The notes under the pieces were generated by a model. It did no database searches. It saw only the letters and a list, made by a program, of their open reading frames with translations, and had not been told where the DNA came from. Positions 22,943-31,573 of a stretch of DNA of 64,000 nucleotides are shown here, in pieces. The stretch is from contig NZ_JBHULT010000006.1 in the NCBI RefSeq assembly GCF_042684505.1, positions 744,001 to 808,000 on the forward strand. Direction: 5' to 3'. The position numbers and the translations under genes are program-made. The stretch's first letter is position 1. The number at the start of each line of letters is the position of its first letter. The DNA is from Salinimicrobium flavum (GTDB lineage Bacteria > Bacteroidota > Bacteroidia > Flavobacteriales > Flavobacteriaceae).

Positions 22943-24448
22943 ATGACGACATCTATCTGGAAAGCCACTGCTCAAAAATCGAATTTTCCACCTCTGCAAG
23001 GTGACATAACTACAGACATTGCCATTGTTGGTGGTGGAATAACCGGGATCACCAGTGCGTACCTACTGGCCCGCTCTGGTCGCAAAGTAGTGGTGCTTGA
23101 AAGCGGCGAAGTAGGTGGGGGGACTACCGGTGATTCAACGGGGAACCTCTATTCCATGATAGATAAGCGGCTTCACCATATACAGTCAAAGTGGGACAAA
23201 GAAACCGCGGGCAAGGTGGCGCGATCACGTACCGCCGCAGTTGACCTCATCGGGGAGCTGGTGAGAAAGTACAGTATAGATTGTGATTTTAAAAGAGTGC
23301 CCTGGTACCTCTTCAGTGAAACCAATAAAAAGGATGAAACCATTGAAAAAGAGATCAAGGCAGCAACAGATTATGGGTTGCAGGTAGAAGAGTTGCAGGA
23401 GCTTCCCCTTCCGTTCAGTGTGAGTAAGGCGATTAAAGTTGAAGGGCAGGCGCAATTTAATCCGGCGGCTTTTGTAAAAGGACTTTCTCAAAATATTAAT
23501 TCAGGAAATTGCAGCATTTACGAGCAATCCCCGGTGCACCATATTGAAAAGGGGGACAAACTGGTACTTTCTACCCCGGCAGGAAAAGTGACTGCCAATA
23601 AAGTGATCATGGCCACGCATACCCCCAAAGGTATTTACGCGCTTCAAACTGCCCTATATCCTTACCGGGAATATGCTATCGCTGCCAAATTGCGCTCAGG
23701 AGATTTCCCTGACGGGATCTTTTGGGATACCGAGGCTGAAAACCACCAGTCTATGCGGGTTTACCGTAAAAACGGTGAAAATTACCTGCTGTTACTGGGA
23801 GGCCACCACAAGGTGGGGCAGGAAGATCATTATGAGAAATTTTTCCAGAGGCTGGAGCAAAAAGCCCGCAAATATTTTGATATTGACCGCATAGACTACA
23901 AATGGTCAGCACAGCATTACAAACCTTCAGATGGGTTACCATTCATAGGTGAAAGTGCAGATGACAATATCTTTGTCGCAACGGGTTTCTCTACAGACGG
24001 ACTTACCTACGGGGTACTTTCAGCAATGATCTTTGATGACCTGCTCAACGACAGGGGGAACAGATGGGCAAAGACCTACGATGCCGGCAGGTTCACTCCC
24101 ATAAAATCTGCCAAAACCTTTATTAAGGAGAATATCAATGTCGCCAAACAGTACCTTAAAGATCTTCCCGGTAAAAGTGAAGTTGATTCTTTAACTGAGG
24201 TAAAACCCGGGGAAGGCAAGGTGATAGAAATAGATAATGAGAAATGGGCGGTGTACCGGGATGATGAAGGTAAAGTTCACAGCCATTCTGCCGTTTGTAC
24301 TCACATGGACTGTATCGTAGACTGGAATGATGCAGAAAGGACTTGGGACTGCCCCTGCCACGGTAGCAGGTTCAAAACAACCGGGGAAGTGATCGAAGGC
24401 CCTGCTTACTCGCCGCTTGACAAAAGGAAAATGATATCAAAAGAATAG
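22943..24448 (+). CDS. FAD-dependent oxidoreductase with C-terminal Rieske domain
   Basis: 501 residues. Residues ~25-60 hold the Rossmann dinucleotide motif VGGGITGITSAYLLARSG and the acidic end of strand two (VVLESGEVGGG), placing it in the D-amino-acid-oxidase-like (DAO) group. The last ~85 residues form a Rieske [2Fe-2S] module with CTHMDC and CPCHGSRF, giving the two Cys-His pairs. The combination resembles IPR-type DAO-Rieske proteins that move electrons between a substrate flavin site and the cluster; substrate unknown. The protein lacks a signal peptide. The next gene begins 2 nt after its stop. Confidence 0.92.
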   Translation: MTTSIWKATAQKSNFPPLQGDITTDIAIVGGGITGITSAYLLARSGRKVVVLESGEVGGGTTGDSTGNLYSMIDKRLHHIQSKWDKETAGKVARSRTAAVDLIGELVRKYSIDCDFKRVPWYLFSETNKKDETIEKEIKAATDYGLQVEELQELPLPFSVSKAIKVEGQAQFNPAAFVKGLSQNINSGNCSIYEQSPVHHIEKGDKLVLSTPAGKVTANKVIMATHTPKGIYALQTALYPYREYAIAAKLRSGDFPDGIFWDTEAENHQSMRVYRKNGENYLLLLGGHHKVGQEDHYEKFFQRLEQKARKYFDIDRIDYKWSAQHYKPSDGLPFIGESADDNIFVATGFSTDGLTYGVLSAMIFDDLLNDRGNRWAKTYDAGRFTPIKSAKTFIKENINVAKQYLKDLPGKSEVDSLTEVKPGEGKVIEIDNEKWAVYRDDEGKVHSHSAVCTHMDCIVDWNDAERTWDCPCHGSRFKTTGEVIEGPAYSPLDKRKMISKE

Positions 24449-24450
24449 CC

Positions 24451-24792
24451 ATGTTAATAACTGCTGTAGTTCTAATATGTATTGCTGTTTTCCTGGGAGC
24501 TTATCTGCTCAGTTATGTTTTAAAACAAAAGATACCCCCTAAGGCCATAGTTTTTGCACATGGTGGAGCCGCGGTAATTGGGTTATTGGTTTTATTGACC
24601 TATGCCCTTACCACAGCAAGACACCATAAGCACTGGGATAGTATCATTGTGTTCTCCATAGCTGCTATTGCAGGATTATATCTTTTCTCCCGCGATATAA
24701 GACATAAAAATGTTCCCAGGTGGCTGGCTGTCGTACACGGAGGGGTAGGACTGGGAGGTTTTACCTGGCTCCTTATTCATGTTCTTAATTAA
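24451..24792 (+). CDS. Four-helix membrane protein, partner of the FAD/Rieske gene
   Basis: 113 residues with four hydrophobic segments (about 2-21, 32-50, 60-77, 90-110) and several His residues at or near membrane borders (FAHGG, RHHKHW, VVHGG). It starts directly after the oxidoreductase stop (TAGCCATG), so translation is likely coupled. A role as membrane electron acceptor or anchor for the soluble enzyme is suggested by context; no heme or iron motif is certain. Confidence 0.7.
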   Translation: MLITAVVLICIAVFLGAYLLSYVLKQKIPPKAIVFAHGGAAVIGLLVLLTYALTTARHHKHWDSIIVFSIAAIAGLYLFSRDIRHKNVPRWLAVVHGGVGLGGFTWLLIHVLN

Positions 24793-24913
24793 TCAACCTG
24801 TTATGATTTTGGTCTTATCCTGTACGGATTGCACTGGGTGGCCTGACTTTAGCACCGGAAGGGCTGCATCGTATGTTAAAAAACCGGCCGAATAAACACG
24901 ATCTTTAAAAAAC

Positions 24914-25483
24914 TCATTGCCGGGCAGGCATTGCGGGAAGGGTATCCTCTGAACGGGCTCTTTCAAATTCTTCATCAAGTTCCATTTCAAAATCTCCGGG
25001 AGCTTTCAGGTAAAGTTCGTTGAGCTGCAGTTTAAAATTATCCCACTCCACGATGAGCTCATTAGCCACCTGGAAAACCTCTGATGCATCCTTTTCTTTT
25101 TTTGTGGCGTGCTGGTGCAAGACGTGTGCCTTGGTAAGCAACACATTGGCCCTGGCTTCCACAGCCGGACTCCTCAGGGTGTCTGGAAGTGTGGTATTCA
25201 GAGATTCCATGATTTGTAACAGGCTGTTTGAAGTGTCGAGGATATCATTGCCGGTGCCCTTCTTCAGGGATTCCATTTCGTTTTGAGCCGTAATATAAGC
25301 CAGCCATTGACTCACCTCGGTCTGGGCTTCAGGCAGGAGGCTGACCCTTCTGTTTGAGGTTACCTGTATTTCTTCGGCAAAACTCATACGACCGGCTTCA
25401 GAGTTCTGTTCCCGGTCTGCGGTTTTCTCCTGGCAGCTTATGAAAGCCAATGAAACCGATAATATCAGGAGTATTTTTTTCAT
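24914..25483 (-). CDS. Hypothetical lipoprotein, helical
   Basis: 189 residues, SPII signal with lipobox FISC (Cys17). The mature protein is almost wholly charged alpha-helix (MESLKKGTGNDILDTSNSLL, VLLTKAHVLHQHATKKEKDA), with no enzyme motif; it could be a small coiled-coil scaffold. Convergent with the FAD/Rieske pair; the 120 bp between them show no gene and no clear hairpin. Confidence 0.6.
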   Translation of the reverse strand: MKKILLILSVSLAFISCQEKTADREQNSEAGRMSFAEEIQVTSNRRVSLLPEAQTEVSQWLAYITAQNEMESLKKGTGNDILDTSNSLLQIMESLNTTLPDTLRSPAVEARANVLLTKAHVLHQHATKKEKDASEVFQVANELIVEWDNFKLQLNELYLKAPGDFEMELDEEFERARSEDTLPAMPARQ

Positions 25484-25607
25484 TTTTTAAAGGTATGATT
25501 TTGTGACATATAAAACTGAAGACCTCCGGATTTTTGAGGAGAAGAAAATCCCTGTTTTTCCAACGGATTTTACAGCTCCTTAATTTCTCAGCCTTTCCTG
25601 AATTAGA

Positions 25608-25615
25608 TATCTTTG
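25608..25615 (+). promoter_or_regulatory. Flavobacterial -7 box (TATCTTTG)
   Basis: TATCTTTG matches the Bacteroidota sigma-A -7 consensus TAnnTTTG, 23 bp before the threonine dehydrogenase start. The -33 element is weak (TTTC). Confidence 0.6.
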
Positions 25616-25638
25616 CCTAACTTAAATTTGACATACTT

Positions 25639-26592
25639 ATGGCTTCAAAGATATTGATTATTGGTGCTTGTGGACAAATAGGCACAGAACTTACCATGGC
25701 ACTGCGTGAAAAGGTTGGAAGGAATAATGTAATTGCCAGTGATATTAGGGAAGGAAATGAAGAACTTATGGCTTCCGGCCCTTTTGAGATCGCAGATGCC
25801 ACCAGCTTTGAACAAATAAAAGAATTGGTTGAGAAGTATGGGGTAGACGAGATCTACCTAATGGCCGCCATGCTTAGTGCCACTGCAGAGAAACACCCAA
25901 TGAAAGGTTGGGCCCTAAACATGGAATCCCTTTTTCATGTTCTGAATCTTGCAAAGGATAAAAAAGTTTCAAAAGTTTTCTGGCCATCGAGTATCGCCGT
26001 TTTTGGACCTACTACCCCAAAACAGAACACTCCCCAGACAACCGTTATGGAACCTTCCACGGTTTATGGAATTAGTAAGCAGGCAGGGGAGAGGTGGTGT
26101 GAATATTACTTCAATAAATATGGAGTTGATGTAAGGAGTATACGCTATCCCGGTCTAATCAGCTATAAAACGCTGCCCGGTGGCGGAACAACAGATTATG
26201 CGATAGAGATCTATCACGAAGCCCTTAAGAACCATAAGTACACCTCCTTTTTAAAGAAAGATGCTGAGCTGCCCATGATGTTCATGGATGACGCTATTAG
26301 AGCTACTATCAGTCTCATGGAGGCACCGGCAAAATCGGTGAAGATTCGTTCTTCCTATAACCTCTCAGCCCTTAGTTTCACGCCACATACCCTGGCTGAG
26401 TCAATTAAAGCTCACATCCCGGAATTCGAGATAGATTACGCACCCGATTTCAGGCAGGAGATCGCAGATTCATGGCCTTCAAGTATAGATGACTCCCGTG
26501 CGCGTGAGGATTGGGGCTGGAAACCTGAATTCGACCTCAGGAAGATGACCTCTGCCATGCTTGAAGGAATAAAAGATGTACATCATGTCTAA
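25639..26592 (+). CDS. L-threonine 3-dehydrogenase, short-chain (SDR) type
   Basis: 317 residues. The NAD-binding motif is GACGQIGTEL (residues 9-18), followed by VIASDIR, and the catalytic YxxxK is in VYGISKQ. The block SYKTLPGGGTTDYAIEIYH is characteristic of the UDP-galactose-epimerase-like threonine dehydrogenases described from flavobacteria, rather than sugar epimerases. It oxidises L-threonine to 2-amino-3-oxobutyrate with NAD, the first step toward glycine and acetyl-CoA; the partner ligase gene kbl is not in this window. Monocistronic, with its own promoter and a bidirectional terminator. Confidence 0.88.
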   Translation: MASKILIIGACGQIGTELTMALREKVGRNNVIASDIREGNEELMASGPFEIADATSFEQIKELVEKYGVDEIYLMAAMLSATAEKHPMKGWALNMESLFHVLNLAKDKKVSKVFWPSSIAVFGPTTPKQNTPQTTVMEPSTVYGISKQAGERWCEYYFNKYGVDVRSIRYPGLISYKTLPGGGTTDYAIEIYHEALKNHKYTSFLKKDAELPMMFMDDAIRATISLMEAPAKSVKIRSSYNLSALSFTPHTLAESIKAHIPEFEIDYAPDFRQEIADSWPSSIDDSRAREDWGWKPEFDLRKMTSAMLEGIKDVHHV

Positions 26593-26611
26593 AAGGCAAA
26601 TTAGAGCATAA

Positions 26612-26640
26612 AAAAAGGTCCTGCATTGCAGGACCTTTTT
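26612..26640. terminator. Bidirectional intrinsic terminator
   Basis: AAAAAGGTCCTGC and GCAGGACCTTTTT form a perfect 13-pair stem with an ATT loop and A/T tracts on both sides, serving the plus-strand dehydrogenase and the minus-strand cold-shock gene. Confidence 0.92.
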
Positions 26641-26661
26641 AATTCGAATAAGAACTCTTTA

Positions 26662-26859
26662 TTATCCATTGATAACACGCACCTGAGCTGCGGTCAATCC
26701 TTTTCTTCCTTCTTCTTCAACGTACTCCACTTTGTCACCTTCATTAAGAGTTTCCCCATTTAATCCGGTAACGTGAACGAAGATGTCTCTTCCTGTTTCG
26801 TCGTTTGTGATGAATCCGTAACCTTTAGACTCATTGAAAAATTTAACTGTACCTTCCAT
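26662..26859 (-). CDS. cspA: Cold-shock domain protein
   Basis: 65 residues forming one complete cold-shock domain. RNP1 (KGYGFIT, residues 12-18) and RNP2 (DIFVHV, 25-30) are intact, with the opening MEGTVKFFNESKGYGF typical of the family. It binds single-stranded RNA/DNA and acts as an RNA chaperone in the cytoplasm. A TATGTTTG -7 box 29 bp upstream gives a short 5' UTR. Gene symbol is by family; the paralogue cannot be told from sequence. Confidence 0.93.
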   Translation of the reverse strand: MEGTVKFFNESKGYGFITNDETGRDIFVHVTGLNGETLNEGDKVEYVEEEGRKGLTAAQVRVING

Positions 26860-26887
26860 TGTAAAAAAAATAATAATTAATAAAGTA

Positions 26888-26895
26888 CAAACATA
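26888..26895 (-). promoter_or_regulatory. -7 box of the cold-shock gene
   Basis: On the minus strand TATGTTTG fits TAnnTTTG, 29 bp upstream of the start codon. Confidence 0.55.
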
Positions 26896-26961
26896 CTGGA
26901 TTATTTGAAACGGTTGTTAATGAAAGTGTTATTTATTTCTAAAAATTTTATTTGGTGATAG

Positions 26962-27201
26962 TTAGTGTTTATTTCTCTCTTTCATTTTTTTCAAATTTTC
27001 ATCTGAAAGGGTGTAATCTTTTAATCTTTTTCCTTTCCAGCGATGGTACAGGAACAGGGGCATGAGGATAAAGGTACTTGCCAGTACCGAAATCCCGATT
27101 ATGCGGTCTCCCAAGGGGAGATTGTCATTCAACCTGTAATAAAAACCAATGGCTATGGCTATGGCTATCAGGAGGGCTATAATTTTAATTATATTACTCA
27201 T
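26962..27201 (-). CDS. Small two-helix membrane protein
   Basis: 79 residues, two hydrophobic helices (about 5-23 and 35-54) joined by a short loop (YRLNDNLPLGDR) and ending in a charged cytoplasmic tail (KKMKERNKH). The pattern is common among flavobacterial small proteins encoded near cold-shock genes; function unknown. Confidence 0.6.
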   Translation of the reverse strand: MSNIIKIIALLIAIAIAIGFYYRLNDNLPLGDRIIGISVLASTFILMPLFLYHRWKGKRLKDYTLSDENLKKMKERNKH

Positions 27202-27261
27202 AATTATACGGTTACTTCAATTATCTTTTTCTTACCCGGCATACGGTCTAAGATAAATAAA

Positions 27262-27284
27262 AAGATCCTGCATGGCAGGATCTT
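27262..27284 (-). terminator. Intrinsic terminator of aspS
   Basis: AAGATCCTGC and GCAGGATCTT form a perfect 10-pair stem only 4 bp after the aspS stop; the minus strand continues TTTTTATTT. Confidence 0.88.
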
Positions 27285-27288
27285 AAGG

Positions 27289-29043
27289 TTATGATTGAGA
27301 AGTGATCTTTAAATTCAACTCTTTTAGCTGCTCATCGTCAATTTTGGAAGGAGCATCTATCATCACATCCCGCCCTGCATTGTTCTTTGGAAAGGCAATG
27401 TAATCCCTTATAGTTTCCTGTCCGCCTAAAATTGCAACCAACCTGTCGAAACCGAATGCGATCCCTCCGTGAGGTGGGGCTCCATATTTAAAGGCATCCA
27501 TAAGGAAACCGAATTGAGCTTTTGCTTCCTCGGGGGTAAAGCCCAGCTGCTTGAACATCATGGACTGGGTTCCTTCATCATGGATCCTGATAGAACCCCC
27601 GCCAATTTCATTTCCGTTCAACACAAGGTCATAGGCGTTTGCCCGTACTTTTCCCGGCTCTGTGTCCAAAAGTTTGATGTCCTCAGGTTTTGGAGAGGTG
27701 AACGGGTGGTGCATGGCATGGTAACGGTTGGTTTCCTCATCCCATTCCAGCAGAGGGAAATCTACTACCCATAATGGGGCGAATTCGTCTGCTTTTCGCA
27801 ACCCCATTTCGTTCCCTAAATGCATGCGCAGGGAACTTAACTGTGTTCTGGTTTTATCGGCATCCCCGGCCATCACCAGGATAAGATCTCCGGTTTTGGC
27901 TCCTGTTCTTTCTGCCCAGGCCTTAAAGTCTTCTTCTGAATAGAATTTATCAACAGAAGATTTCAGGCTTCCGTCTTCATTGTATTTCACCCAAACCATT
28001 CCGTTGGCCCCTACTTGTGGTCGTTTTACCCACTCGATCAATTTATCGATCTCTTTCCGGGTGAAAGACGCGGCTCCAGGAACAGCGATTCCCACTACCA
28101 GTTCCTGCTGATCAAAGACGTTGAAACCTTTGTCTTTCGCAAGATCGTTCAGTTCGCCAAACTCCATTCCAAACCTGATATCGGGTTTGTCATTACCGTA
28201 CTTCTGCATGGCTTCAGCATAGGTCATTCTTGGAAATTCCTTTACTTCCACTCCTTTTACGGCTTTAATGATGTGTGTAGTGAAATCTTCAAAAATATTC
28301 AGGATGTCCTCCTGTTCCACGAAAGCCATTTCACAGTCGATCTGTGTGAACTCAGGCTGCCTGTCTGCCCGCAGGTCTTCATCCCTAAAACATTTTACGA
28401 TCTGGAAATATTTATCCATACCACCCACCATCAGTAATTGCTTGAAGGTTTGCGGGGATTGCGGCAGGGCATAGAACTGCCCTTCATTCATACGGCTTGG
28501 CACCACAAAATCACGGGCACCTTCGGGCGTACTTTTTATAAGCACCGGAGTTTCGACTTCGATAAAACCCTGGTCTGAAAGGAATTTCCGTACTTCCATG
28601 GCTACCTTACTCCTGAAGATCAGTTTGTTCTTTACAGGGTTCCGACGGATATCAAGATAGCGGTATTTCATTCGCAGGTCTTCACCCCCGTCGGTTTCAT
28701 CCTCAATAGTGAAAGGAGGTACTTCCGCAGCATTTAAAATATCGAGTTTGGAGACCAGGATCTCTACATCACCGGTAGGCATATTAGGATTTTTAGACAC
28801 CCTTTCTATCACCGTACCCGTTACCTGAATGACGAACTCACGTCCCAAACGGGAGGCTGTTTTCATCATCTCTTTGGGCGTGCGCTCTTCATCAAATATG
28901 AGCTGGGTAACCCCATAGCGGTCCCGAAGGTCAACCCAGATCATGAACCCTTTATCCCTTATCTTTTGAACCCATCCGGAGAGGATGACTTCGCGATCTT
29001 TATCTGCTATCCTTAATTCACCACAGGTGTGACTTCTGTACAT
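27289..29043 (-). CDS. aspS: Aspartyl-tRNA synthetase
   Basis: From the ATG at 29043 the enzyme has 584 residues, normal for bacterial-type AspRS, and starts MYRSHTCGEL as in relatives. It has the N-terminal OB anticodon-binding domain, class II motif 2 (FRDEDLRADRQPEFTQ), the GAD insertion, and motif 3 (HGGIAFGFDRLVAILGG). It charges tRNA-Asp (possibly also tRNA-Asn, though asnS is also present here). An in-frame TTG at 29067 is not the start: it lies inside the promoter -7 box TATTTTTG. Confidence 0.97.
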   Translation of the reverse strand: MYRSHTCGELRIADKDREVILSGWVQKIRDKGFMIWVDLRDRYGVTQLIFDEERTPKEMMKTASRLGREFVIQVTGTVIERVSKNPNMPTGDVEILVSKLDILNAAEVPPFTIEDETDGGEDLRMKYRYLDIRRNPVKNKLIFRSKVAMEVRKFLSDQGFIEVETPVLIKSTPEGARDFVVPSRMNEGQFYALPQSPQTFKQLLMVGGMDKYFQIVKCFRDEDLRADRQPEFTQIDCEMAFVEQEDILNIFEDFTTHIIKAVKGVEVKEFPRMTYAEAMQKYGNDKPDIRFGMEFGELNDLAKDKGFNVFDQQELVVGIAVPGAASFTRKEIDKLIEWVKRPQVGANGMVWVKYNEDGSLKSSVDKFYSEEDFKAWAERTGAKTGDLILVMAGDADKTRTQLSSLRMHLGNEMGLRKADEFAPLWVVDFPLLEWDEETNRYHAMHHPFTSPKPEDIKLLDTEPGKVRANAYDLVLNGNEIGGGSIRIHDEGTQSMMFKQLGFTPEEAKAQFGFLMDAFKYGAPPHGGIAFGFDRLVAILGGQETIRDYIAFPKNNAGRDVMIDAPSKIDDEQLKELNLKITSQS

Positions 29044-29064
29044 ATTTACCGGTTTTTCAAGAGG

Positions 29065-29072
29065 CAAAAATA
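29065..29072 (-). promoter_or_regulatory. -7 box of aspS
   Basis: Minus-strand TATTTTTG, 21 bp upstream of the aspS ATG. Its TTG falls in frame with aspS and mimics an upstream start codon. Confidence 0.65.
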
Positions 29073-29392
29073 AGAAGAACTGGTGGGATTGAGGATTAGA
29101 TTGGAAAAAGTTAATGGTAAAAATTTGATGAAGAGCAGGAATGGGTTTAAGAAGGACTATAAACTCAGGGTTAATACCCGGTTATGAGTTCCGAAAGATG
29201 AAGTAGGGTATGAAGCCATTGACCTTAAGGCTGGTGACTATTGTTAATGGAAAATGTTTCCCGCTCATCTCTCAGATTTTTGCAGATAAATTTTGAAAGG
29301 TTTTCCGCAGAGGCCGCAGAAGAAACGCCGGGCAGGCAGAAATGATAATGCTTAAGCTTAGGAAGGTAGATCCCTGGAATTTAGCTTAAAAA
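29073..29392. other. Intergenic region without genes; degenerate repeat remnant
   Basis: No plausible coding frame on either strand between aspS and the proB terminator. Positions about 29278-29330 read TTTGCAG…AAAGGTTTTCCGCAGAGGCC GCAGAAGAAACGC, which is a degraded relative of the minus strand of the 123-bp unit at 5154-5511 (AAAGGTTTCCCGCAGATCACGC…CGCAGA). The rest shows nothing recognisable. Confidence 0.5.
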
Positions 29393-29418
29393 AAGGCTGC
29401 GCATTTCTGCACAGCCTT
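29393..29418 (-). terminator. Intrinsic terminator of proA-proB
   Basis: AAAGGCTGCGCA and TGCACAGCCTTT arms with one mismatch and a T run on the minus strand, 27 bp past proB. Confidence 0.85.
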
Positions 29419-29444
29419 TACTATCTATAATATTCCCTTAGATC

Positions 29445-30266
29445 CTAATGTTGGATTTTGGTGAAATGCACCTTGTCATTAATTGAATTCAGGATGAAAT
29501 TATCATCCAGGCCATTTACGATCCAGGTTTCGATCTTCGCTTTTTGCGTGATCTCTGCTGCTGAAACTTTCGATCCCATTCCGCCGGTACCATGAGCAGA
29601 TTTCGATCCACTCATCACCTCTTTCTTAAGCTCATCCAAATCATTCACATTACGAATGGTTTCCGGAGTTTTGGCTTCTATAGTACCTTTTTTATAAACC
29701 CCATGAGTATTAGTAGCGATGATAAACAGGTCTACATTCAGTAAAGCTGCGGTTTGAGCCGCCAGGTTATCATTATCTCCAAATTTGATCGCATCTGTAG
29801 ATGAGGTATCATTCTCGTTGATGATTGGGATATAATCGTTTTCCACCAGGACATTAACCGTGTTAATAATGTTCTGCCTTGACTCTTCATTGCTAAAGTC
29901 GTTTGGCGACAGCAAACACTGCCCTATTAAGAGTCCCAGTTCCCTGAAACTTTCCTGAAAGATCCTCATCAAGTGCGGCTGACCAATAGAGGCTAATGCC
30001 TGTTTTACGTCAATATTCTCCCCACTGCGCTCCAGGTTCACAAATTGTTTGGCTACGGCCACCGCACCCGAACTAATGATCACGAATTCGTAATCATCTT
30101 TAAGGGTAGCGATCTGCCGACCTATATCTTCAATTTTTCCTCTTGAAATATGGTCGGTTTCTTTGGTTAGGGTATTTGAGCCTAACTTAAGAAGTATTCT
30201 TTTTTTCCTTTTTGGAGTTTCCATTTCGATATTATTCTGTTGCAGTATTTTATCTAGTTTGTCCAT
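29445..30266 (-). CDS. proB: Glutamate 5-kinase, short form without PUA domain
   Basis: 273 residues: the amino-acid-kinase domain only (LLKLGSNTLT, ISSGAVAVAKQ, INENDTSSTDAIKFGDNDNLAA, SGSKSAHGTGGMGSKV), lacking the ~100-residue C-terminal PUA domain of the enterobacterial enzyme. It phosphorylates glutamate to gamma-glutamyl phosphate, step one of proline synthesis. The ATG at 30266 overlaps the proA stop by 17 bp; a second ATG at 30224 (METPKRKKR) avoids the overlap and is an equal candidate. Confidence 0.92.
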   Translation of the reverse strand: MDKLDKILQQNNIEMETPKRKKRILLKLGSNTLTKETDHISRGKIEDIGRQIATLKDDYEFVIISSGAVAVAKQFVNLERSGENIDVKQALASIGQPHLMRIFQESFRELGLLIGQCLLSPNDFSNEESRQNIINTVNVLVENDYIPIINENDTSSTDAIKFGDNDNLAAQTAALLNVDLFIIATNTHGVYKKGTIEAKTPETIRNVNDLDELKKEVMSGSKSAHGTGGMGSKVSAAEITQKAKIETWIVNGLDDNFILNSINDKVHFTKIQH

Positions 30267-31446
30267 TTCCGTGTATATACCATTTATTGGTTACTAAATG
30301 CTGCAGACCTATTGGTCCACGCTGGTGGAGTTTATCTGTACTAATGGCGAGCTCCCCACCGAGTCCTAATTGCCCTCCATCTGTAAACCGGGTAGACGCG
30401 TTGTGGTAAACGGCAGCATTGTCTACGGTTTCCATAAATTTCTTTGCTGCTTTATCATCTCTGGAGATGATGGAAGCCGAATGGCCTCCTGAATATTTAT
30501 TGATCTTCGCGATCGCTTCTGAAACTGAATCTACTTCCCCAATAAGGGCCTTGTAGTCCAGGAATTCTTCATACCACTCGTCTTCACTCTTCACAGGACG
30601 ACTTCCTTCTACATTTTCCAGAGACTTGTCTGCAATGATCTCTACATTATTGTCTGAAAGTGCTTTCTGAAGTTGCTTCAAAAATTCTTCTTTATTCGGA
30701 AGTGCCGAATCTATAAGCACCTTGTCTATTGCATTACAAGCCGAGATCTTCCCGGTTTTCCCGTTAAGGATCACGTCCAGGGCGATATCTGTATCTGCAT
30801 TCTTTTCTACAAAGACAAAATTATTTCCGCGGCCACTCACGATCACCTGTGCCGAAGAGTTGTCTTTTACAAATTTTATAAGTCGCTCCCCGCCTCTTGG
30901 CACTACAAGGTCTACCTGCTGATTTGGGCTAGCAAGGAACTCCTGCGTTTGTTTTCTGTCAAACTGAAGGTATTCCACCCAGTTTGGAGACACATTGTTT
31001 TCCTCCAGGGCCCGGTGCCACAGTTCTACGATCCTTAGGTTAGAGTTAAGCGATTCCTTACCCCCTTTAAGGAGTATCTTGTTACCCGATTTAAAGGCTA
31101 TACCCGCAGCTTCAACCGTAACATCAGGTCTTGATTCATATATGATCATCACCGTTCCAAAAGATGCGGTCTTGTTGTAGACCTGCATCCCGTTCTCATG
31201 CGTAAAGCTGAATCGTTCTACTCCCACAGGATCATCCTGGGAAGCTAAATGTTTTAATGAATGGACCATTCCTTCAATTTTGGAATTGTCTACTTTTAGC
31301 CTGTCTTCCATGGCCAGATCTTCTCCGGAATAGTTGTCGAGGTCGATCTTATTTGCTTTTAAAATACTTTCTCTTTCTTCTTCTACAAGTTTGGCCATTG
31401 AAAGTAACACGGCATTGCGTTCATCAATGGTTAATAGAGTATTCAT
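30250..31446 (-). CDS. proA: Gamma-glutamyl phosphate reductase
   Basis: 398 residues of the aldehyde dehydrogenase superfamily, full length for ProA. Visible motifs: YESRPDVTVEAAGIAFKSGNK, the NADP-binding VPRGGERLI, and the catalytic cysteine in KISACNAIDKVLID. The C-terminal ASTRFTDGGQLGLGGE…HQRGPIGL is diagnostic. It reduces gamma-glutamyl phosphate to glutamate semialdehyde. In transcription order proA precedes proB, the reverse of the E. coli order, and the two overlap. Confidence 0.96.
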   Translation of the reverse strand: MNTLLTIDERNAVLLSMAKLVEEERESILKANKIDLDNYSGEDLAMEDRLKVDNSKIEGMVHSLKHLASQDDPVGVERFSFTHENGMQVYNKTASFGTVMIIYESRPDVTVEAAGIAFKSGNKILLKGGKESLNSNLRIVELWHRALEENNVSPNWVEYLQFDRKQTQEFLASPNQQVDLVVPRGGERLIKFVKDNSSAQVIVSGRGNNFVFVEKNADTDIALDVILNGKTGKISACNAIDKVLIDSALPNKEEFLKQLQKALSDNNVEIIADKSLENVEGSRPVKSEDEWYEEFLDYKALIGEVDSVSEAIAKINKYSGGHSASIISRDDKAAKKFMETVDNAAVYHNASTRFTDGGQLGLGGELAISTDKLHQRGPIGLQHLVTNKWYIHGNGQTR

Positions 31447-31525
31447 TCGTTAGTTTTTAATTAATATTAATTGAACTTCGGTACTAGGGGTTCAAACACT
31501 CTGCCATAGTCCCATTTAAAAAGAA

Positions 31526-31550
31526 AACCTCCGGAATCTTTCCGGAGGTT
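31526..31550 (-). terminator. Intrinsic terminator of the efflux operon
   Basis: AACCTCCGGA and TCCGGAGGTT form a perfect 10-pair stem; the minus strand continues TTTTCTTTTT. It is 23 bp beyond the RND gene stop. Confidence 0.92.
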
Positions 31551-31573
31551 CTTAAATAAGTAAAATTAGAAAT

